Assembly (NCBI GenBank): GCA_934317205.1
Contig: CAKREL010000085.1
Location: 1-9,411, forward strand
Length of the DNA stretch: 9,411 bases
Source: an uncultured Eubacterium sp.
GTDB taxonomy: Bacteria > Bacillota > Clostridia > Lachnospirales > Lachnospiraceae
Direction: 5' to 3'
Shown: piece by piece, positions 6,033 to 9,411 of the stretch
Numbering within the stretch: the first letter of the stretch is position 1
Layout: the number at the start of each line of letters is the position of its first letter
Notes under the pieces: generated by a model
Databases searched by the model: none
The model's input: only the letters and a program-made list of their open reading frames with translations
Told to the model about the DNA's origin: nothing
Made by a program: the position numbers and the translations under genes

Positions 6033-7559
6033 TTAAGCCTTATGACCGCCAATCTGCTTGTTTCGGTCACGGGCGGTTGCTCCTTCTTGCAAGTTCATCC
6101 CTTTTAAGATAGCGTTCTTTCCGAATTTCTTCTTGATGTCCAGCATTGCCTGCTGTATTTTCTTTTCACGTTCCAGAGCCGCTTTTTCCTCGACCTGTTC
6201 CTTCTCTTTGGCAGTATAGTCGGTGAACAGGTCCAGCTGTTCAAAATTTTCCCTGTCTTTTACAGACGCTTCATCCACCAGACGGTTTGCTGTAAGCGTA
6301 ATCCTCCTCATCAGAAGTGACGGATCTACGATTCTATCATAGAGATCCATAACAGCATCCATCATAAGCTTTGTGGAAGAGGTTTGTTTCTTCAGGTTCG
6401 TGGTTCCGTGTGCATGCTTTGGTATCTGCCGGCCGTAATGGTCTGTCACAATAGGTCCGTGGTAGTTCCGACGGCGGTTCGAATTTGTAAGGTTCTCGAT
6501 ATCATATCCGATGGTCAATACAAGCTGGTCTGTGACCACACCTTTATCCACTAGGTCAAGTACCATCAGGTCTGCCATTTCCTTGACAATGAGTTTTGTC
6601 TGCTCAAAATCACAAGGGCAGTGCAGCACCTGCCCGGAACTGACGCTATTGTTTTCTGGTTTGTATGTTTTCACAAGTTTCATCGGACATGGTTCATATC
6701 CCCAGGCATGGTCAATGAGCAGTTCTGCATTGATGCCAAATAGCTTATATAGCAGGTCTTCATTATATGCATCGATCGGTTTACCGATAGAGCATCTGGC
6801 GACATCACCCATAGTGTATAGTCCATAAGATTCTAATTTCTTTGCATAACCACGTCCAACCCGCCAAAAGTCAGTAAGCGGACGGTGCTCCCACAGCTGT
6901 TTCCGGTAAGATAGCTCATCCAGTTCTGCAATGCGAACGCCATCCGCATCAGGTTCAATATGCTTTGCTACGATATCCATTGCAATCTTACAAAGATACA
7001 GATTTGTCCCGATGCCGGCAGTAGCAGTAATGCCGGTTTCTCTTAACACGTCATGTATCATGGTCATTGCCAGTTCATGCGCGGTCATGTGGTAAGTGTT
7101 TAAATAATGGGTGGCATCAATGAATACCTCATCAATGGAATAGGTGTGGATATCCTCCGGAGCAATATACTTCAGATAGACGTTGTAAATCCTTGTACTG
7201 TAATCCATATATAAAGCCATTTGCGGCGGAGCAACAATATAATCCAGCTCCAACGATGGGTCAGCATTCAGTTTCGTGATATCATCCGATGAAGCGGCGA
7301 ACTGATGTCCGGGTGCATAGTAGCGTCGCTTTGCATTCACCTCGCGAACCTTTTGTACGACTTCAAATAGTCTGGCACGTCCTGGGATACCAAAGCTTTT
7401 CAGGGATGGTGAGACAGCAAGGCAGATGGTCTTTTCTGTCCGGCTTTTATCAGCGACAACCAGATTTGTAGTCAGCGGGTCACGGTTCCGTTCCCGGCAT
7501 TCCACAGAAGCATAGAATGATTTCAAATCGATTGCTATAAATACACTTTGTTTTTCCAT
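6033..7559 (-). CDS. Y-family translesion DNA polymerase (UmuC/Pol IV-like)
   Basis: This 508-residue polymerase copies past DNA lesions at the cost of errors. The catalytic site is visible: Asp11 in IAIDLKSFYASVE with Tyr16 as the likely steric gate, and the Asp143-Glu144 pair in YSIDEVFID. A helix-hairpin-helix thumb follows (TDFWRVGRGYAKKLESYGLYTMGDVAR), then the little-finger region and a QLDLF sliding-clamp-binding motif at 441-445. A coiled, charged tail ends in KNAILKGMNLxEGATxxxRNKQIGGHKA, a tail I associate with polymerases on integrative elements of gut Firmicutes. I chose ATG 7559 because AGGAG lies 10 nt upstream and the catalytic strand follows at once. An in-frame ATG at 7598 also has a fair site (AGGTGG, 7 nt) and would add 13 residues. 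It is preceded by a LexA box and followed by the YolD-like gene. It appears intact. Confidence 0.92.
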   Translation of the reverse strand: MEKQSVFIAIDLKSFYASVECRERNRDPLTTNLVVADKSRTEKTICLAVSPSLKSFGIPGRARLFEVVQKVREVNAKRRYYAPGHQFAASSDDITKLNADPSLELDYIVAPPQMALYMDYSTRIYNVYLKYIAPEDIHTYSIDEVFIDATHYLNTYHMTAHELAMTMIHDVLRETGITATAGIGTNLYLCKIAMDIVAKHIEPDADGVRIAELDELSYRKQLWEHRPLTDFWRVGRGYAKKLESYGLYTMGDVARCSIGKPIDAYNEDLLYKLFGINAELLIDHAWGYEPCPMKLVKTYKPENNSVSSGQVLHCPCDFEQTKLIVKEMADLMVLDLVDKGVVTDQLVLTIGYDIENLTNSNRRRNYHGPIVTDHYGRQIPKHAHGTTNLKKQTSSTKLMMDAVMDLYDRIVDPSLLMRRITLTANRLVDEASVKDRENFEQLDLFTDYTAKEKEQVEEKAALEREKKIQQAMLDIKKKFGKNAILKGMNLQEGATARDRNKQIGGHKA

Positions 7560-7623
7560 CGCATCGTTGCTCCTTTCTGGTCCGTCCTTCTTTGTCATAA
7601 TGTTGCCACCTTTTGATGTTCAC

Positions 7624-7652
7624 ATTATATCATAAAACAGAACTGATGTTCT
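7624..7652 (-). promoter_or_regulatory. Promoter of the polymerase-YolD operon
   Basis: On the minus strand: -35 AGAACA (7652-7647, 3/6), a 17-bp spacer, then a perfect -10 TATAAT (7629-7624). The -35 is part of the LexA box, so repressor binding would block RNA polymerase directly. Predicted transcription start is near 7617. Confidence 0.7.
7639..7652. promoter_or_regulatory. LexA/DinR (SOS) box
   Basis: The plus strand reads AGAACTGATGTTCT, a match to the Gram-positive LexA core GAAC-N4-GTTC (GAAC 7640-7643, GTTC 7648-7651) with the symmetry extended by one outer A/T pair. It overlaps the -35 element of the polymerase promoter. DNA damage, through RecA-stimulated LexA self-cleavage, would therefore switch on the polymerase and the YolD-like protein. 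The site is seen; regulation is inferred from the established SOS pathway. Confidence 0.8.
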
Positions 7653-7735
7653 ATAACTTTTATATATTTTCTTTCGGACGGAGATGTTCGCCTGCCGACG
7701 GTTCTCTTTTATCTGTCTGGTATCACAAAATCATA

Positions 7736-7764
7736 TAGGCATAGTATTCCCAACGTGCTACAAT
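7736..7764 (+). promoter_or_regulatory. Promoter of the lipoprotein gene
   Basis: -35 TAGGCA (7736-7741, 4/6), a 17-bp spacer, then -10 TACAAT (7759-7764, 5/6) preceded by TGC, an extended -10. Predicted start is near 7771, about 50 nt before the ATG. It is divergent from the SOS promoter and about 85 bp from the LexA box, so it is probably not LexA-controlled. Confidence 0.6.
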
Positions 7765-7819
7765 AGATACAGATATTTTAAAGAAAAATAAAAGAGAAGA
7801 AATGTGCGGAGAAAATAAC

Positions 7820-8653
7820 ATGCGTAAACAAATAATAGCAGGTTTGCTGGCTATGAGTGTTGCAGTTGCAATAATCGCCGGATGCGGAACAAAAGAGCCG
7901 CTGCAGTCTGGTAGTTCTGCTTCCAGTGAACAGGTCGGCAGCGTGGATGAACCGGATGCTTCCACTGATGTAGATATGAGCGAAGATGCACCGGAGACCG
8001 GGGTGGATCCGTCCGGGAAACGTGAGAACGATGGAGAGGACACTGCTTCCGGAAGCGATATGGATGCTGCGGGCCGGGAGCTCTTTAAGGAAGTGCTTGA
8101 CCGGTTTTGTGATTATGCAAGTAATGGTTGGGATGAAGATGGGGAAGAAAGCTATATGTTCTGGCATAACACTGATGGAGCGATGGGACTGGATGACGTG
8201 GGGTATTATTTCTGCGACTTGAACAGTGACGGGACACCGGAGTTGGTTATGGGAAGTGTAGAACCGGCATATGCAGAATGGCCGGACATTGCCTATGATG
8301 TATATGCGAGTGTTAATGGAGAGATTATCCATCTGGCAACTTCTTGGGAACGCAATCGGTATTACCTCTGTCCGGATAATAGTCTACTGTTGACCGGATC
8401 CGGTGGAGCAGGTCTTACTTCATGGGAAAAGGTTGTATGGAACGGCGGAGAATCACTGGATACAGTAAAAGAGCTGGTCTATGACCATGACGATTATCCG
8501 GATTCCCCGTGGTTATACGGCGAAGGCGGCATAGAATGGAGTGAAATGCAGCATCTGACAAAAGAAGAAGGAACGAAACTGCTGGATGAATGGGAAAATG
8601 ATTATACCAGGATTCCGGTAACGCCGTTGAGGGAATATGCTGAGATGAAATAG
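7820..8653 (+). CDS. Secreted lipoprotein of unknown function with a DxNxDG loop
   Basis: This 277-residue protein starts at ATG 7820 with GGAG 8 nt upstream; an in-frame ATG at 7802 adds six residues and lacks a ribosome site. Residues 1-21 form a lipoprotein signal peptide (MRKQ, hydrophobic core, lipobox I-A-G-C with Cys22 as the lipidated residue). A long Ser/Asp/Glu-rich linker (about 23-85) would span the cell wall. The folded part (about 88-277) is acidic and Trp/Tyr rich. It contains D133-L-N-S-D-G-T-P-E-L, a loop like those of calcium-binding FG-GAP or EF-hand-like repeats that is common in surface lipoproteins of gut Clostridia. No enzyme motif is recognised, and ligand or substrate is unknown. 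Its own promoter and a strong terminator make it a single-gene unit, divergent from the polymerase genes. Confidence 0.88.
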   Translation: MRKQIIAGLLAMSVAVAIIAGCGTKEPLQSGSSASSEQVGSVDEPDASTDVDMSEDAPETGVDPSGKRENDGEDTASGSDMDAAGRELFKEVLDRFCDYASNGWDEDGEESYMFWHNTDGAMGLDDVGYYFCDLNSDGTPELVMGSVEPAYAEWPDIAYDVYASVNGEIIHLATSWERNRYYLCPDNSLLLTGSGGAGLTSWEKVVWNGGESLDTVKELVYDHDDYPDSPWLYGEGGIEWSEMQHLTKEEGTKLLDEWENDYTRIPVTPLREYAEMK

Positions 8654-8667
8654 GAAGATATTATAAT

Positions 8668-8700
8668 ACCCGGAGGCAGTGCAGCTTCCGGGTGTTTTGT
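8668..8700 (+). terminator. Intrinsic terminator of the lipoprotein gene
   Basis: ACCCGGAGGC (8668-8677) pairs with GCTTCCGGGT (8684-8693), a 10-bp GC-rich stem with one G-U pair and the 6-nt loop AGTGCA, followed by GTTTTGT. It lies 15 nt after the lipoprotein stop. On the other strand the hairpin lacks a good T-tract, so it probably stops only the rightward transcript well. Confidence 0.88.
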
Positions 8701-8722
8701 ATTAAACATTTGAGGATTATGA

Positions 8723-9196
8723 CTATTTCACAATTTCCCACGCGCAGTACAATAGGAAAATTCCTAAAATGATATTGATAACGCGGAAATATCGATTATA
8801 TATTTTTTGCAGCTTGATACCAAGAAACGCCCATGTGAGTGTAGCAGCGCTTCCGATTCCGGTAGCTCCAATGCCTGCCAGAATGAGTAATGGTAGGTTT
8901 GGAATGTAGGGAATGAAATAAGCCGTCAACAATGTCATGATGTAAAAATATATCTTTACGTTTACAAGCTGCAGTAAAAGACCGGTCATAAAACTTGGTG
9001 TTCTGTTGACATCGCTATCACTTTTCTTGCTAATAGCAATATGTATGGCAAGCCAGACCATGTAGATTGCGCCGACATATTTCAAAACGGATAGGACTGG
9101 AGAAAGCACCATATTCAAGCGATACAGCACCAATGTGCAAACAAATTGAACTAGCAGATATCCGCAGCATATTCCAATGATAAGGTTTTTGCTTCG
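8723..9196 (-). pseudogene. LysE-family amino-acid exporter, N-terminus missing
   Basis: The frame open from 9196 to 8723 gives 157 codons resembling the C-terminal three quarters of a LysE/RhtB-type exporter, membrane proteins that pump amino acids or related metabolites out of the cell. Visible are the helix after the first loop (SKNLIIGICCGYLLVQFVC), the typical LKYVGAIYMVWLAIHI helix, and three further helices ending in LLYCAWEIVK. The family is about 200 residues; the first 40-45, with helix 1 and the signature TPGP-like segment, are absent. No normal ATG start or ribosome site precedes it; it is joined to a truncated ASCH gene at about 9196-9200. The first in-frame starts (TTG 9133, ATG 9112) would remove still more, so the product is very unlikely to work. 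Confidence 0.75.
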
Positions 9197-9211
9197 TTAT
9201 GCAAGACTTCG
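9191..9211. other. Fusion joint between truncated ASCH and LysE genes
   Basis: ASCH-like coding sequence ends and LysE-like coding sequence begins within a few bases of 9199, in the same frame and strand. CTTCG occurs at 9192-9196 and again at 9207-9211 on either side of the joint. This is best explained by a deletion that removed the end of one gene and the start of the next. The exact breakpoint cannot be set without an intact relative, and an assembly error is not excluded. Confidence 0.6.
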
Positions 9212-9411
9212 GTCTCCTTCTCCTTCCTTGTAAGCGTGTTCCTCTGATACATTATTAAATGGAACCACTGTGGTTTTCGTGGTTTGAATAACACAAACGG
9301 CCTCATCCTTTGCGTTCAAAATAACACTATAGTCACCCGGTTGTGGTAATTGCGCCTCTTCTCCTTCCATAAAATACAAATCATATCCGGATGCAGTTGC
9401 AGTCTTGATTC
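9197..9411 (-). pseudogene. ASCH-domain protein, C-terminus missing and start beyond window
   Basis: The minus strand reads, from the right edge, IKTATASGYDLYFMEGEE..., then LPQPGDYSVILNAKDEAVCVIQTTKTTVVPFNNVSEEHAYKEGEGDRSLA and a TAA (9199-9197). ASCH domains are small beta-barrel, PUA-like RNA-binding or nuclease folds. The G-x-KTAT-type segment, PxxGDYSVxL, CVIxTT, VPFxxVxEExAxKEGEGDRSL pattern is typical. Family members continue after GDRSL with an aromatic stretch (YWRxxHxxFF), which is missing: a stop follows Ala. The next bases belong to a LysE gene in the same frame. The beginning of the gene lies beyond the window, so only 71 codons are seen. Confidence 0.75.

Noticed and set aside
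5741..6070. 109-codon minus-strand frame overlapping the polymerase end and the YolD-like gene
   Set aside because: Most of it is the YolD-like gene read out of frame, and its composition is not protein-like.
7674..7710. Second LexA box or terminator in the polymerase-lipoprotein gap
   Set aside because: It contains GTTC twice in direct orientation but no GAAC partner at 4-bp spacing. Only a 4-bp TCGG/CCGA stem is possible.
8723..9133. Complete 136-aa LysE-family gene starting at TTG 9133
   Set aside because: Family-like residues continue upstream of the TTG to 9196, so this is a truncated gene and not one with a TTG start.

Overview
The window looks like a stretch of a low-to-moderate GC Firmicutes chromosome, most likely a gut Clostridia of the Lachnospiraceae type. 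This is an inference. It rests on AGGAG-type ribosome binding sites with ATG starts, extended -10 (TGnTATAAT) promoters, a Gram-positive LexA/DinR box (GAAC-N4-GTTC), a YolD-like protein paired with a Y-family polymerase, and a lipoprotein with a Ser/Asp-rich linker. I see no rRNA, tRNA, CRISPR array or intact insertion sequence.

Layout. Positions 1-340 (minus): most of a GNAT acetyltransferase that runs off the left edge. Its promoter carries a perfect 13-bp palindrome between -35 and -10, and its leader contains a small hairpin. Positions 515-739 (minus): a two-helix membrane protein of unknown function, transcribed divergently from the next block. Positions 927-4537 (plus): two consecutive paralogous ABC exporter half-transporters (584 and 580 aa), probably a heterodimer, with no recognisable cargo or processing gene beside them. 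Positions 4634-4918: a 94-aa helical protein of unknown function. Positions 5055-5465: a compact peptide deformylase-like protein with all metal ligands but a changed motif I. It has its own promoter, overlapped by two inverted repeats. A possible 22-aa basic peptide ORF lies just after the second ABC gene.

From 5487 the base composition becomes visibly richer in G+C. Positions 5487-7559 (minus) hold a Y-family (UmuC/Pol IV-like) translesion polymerase followed by a YolD-like protein, behind a promoter whose -35 region lies inside a LexA box. This is an SOS-mutagenesis cassette of the kind often carried on mobile elements. Divergent from it, 7820-8653 (plus) encodes a lipoprotein with an extracytoplasmic domain containing a DxNxDG loop, ending at a good intrinsic terminator.

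The right end (8723-9411, minus) holds two broken genes joined head to tail: an ASCH-domain protein lacking its C-terminus, and a LysE-family transporter lacking its first roughly 45 residues. They meet at about 9196-9200 in one reading frame with a TAA at the joint. This looks like a deletion scar. The most notable points are this fusion scar, the SOS polymerase cassette, the altered deformylase, and the orphan ABC pair with operator-like repeats nearby. I do not see convincing evidence of a wholly new multi-gene system.
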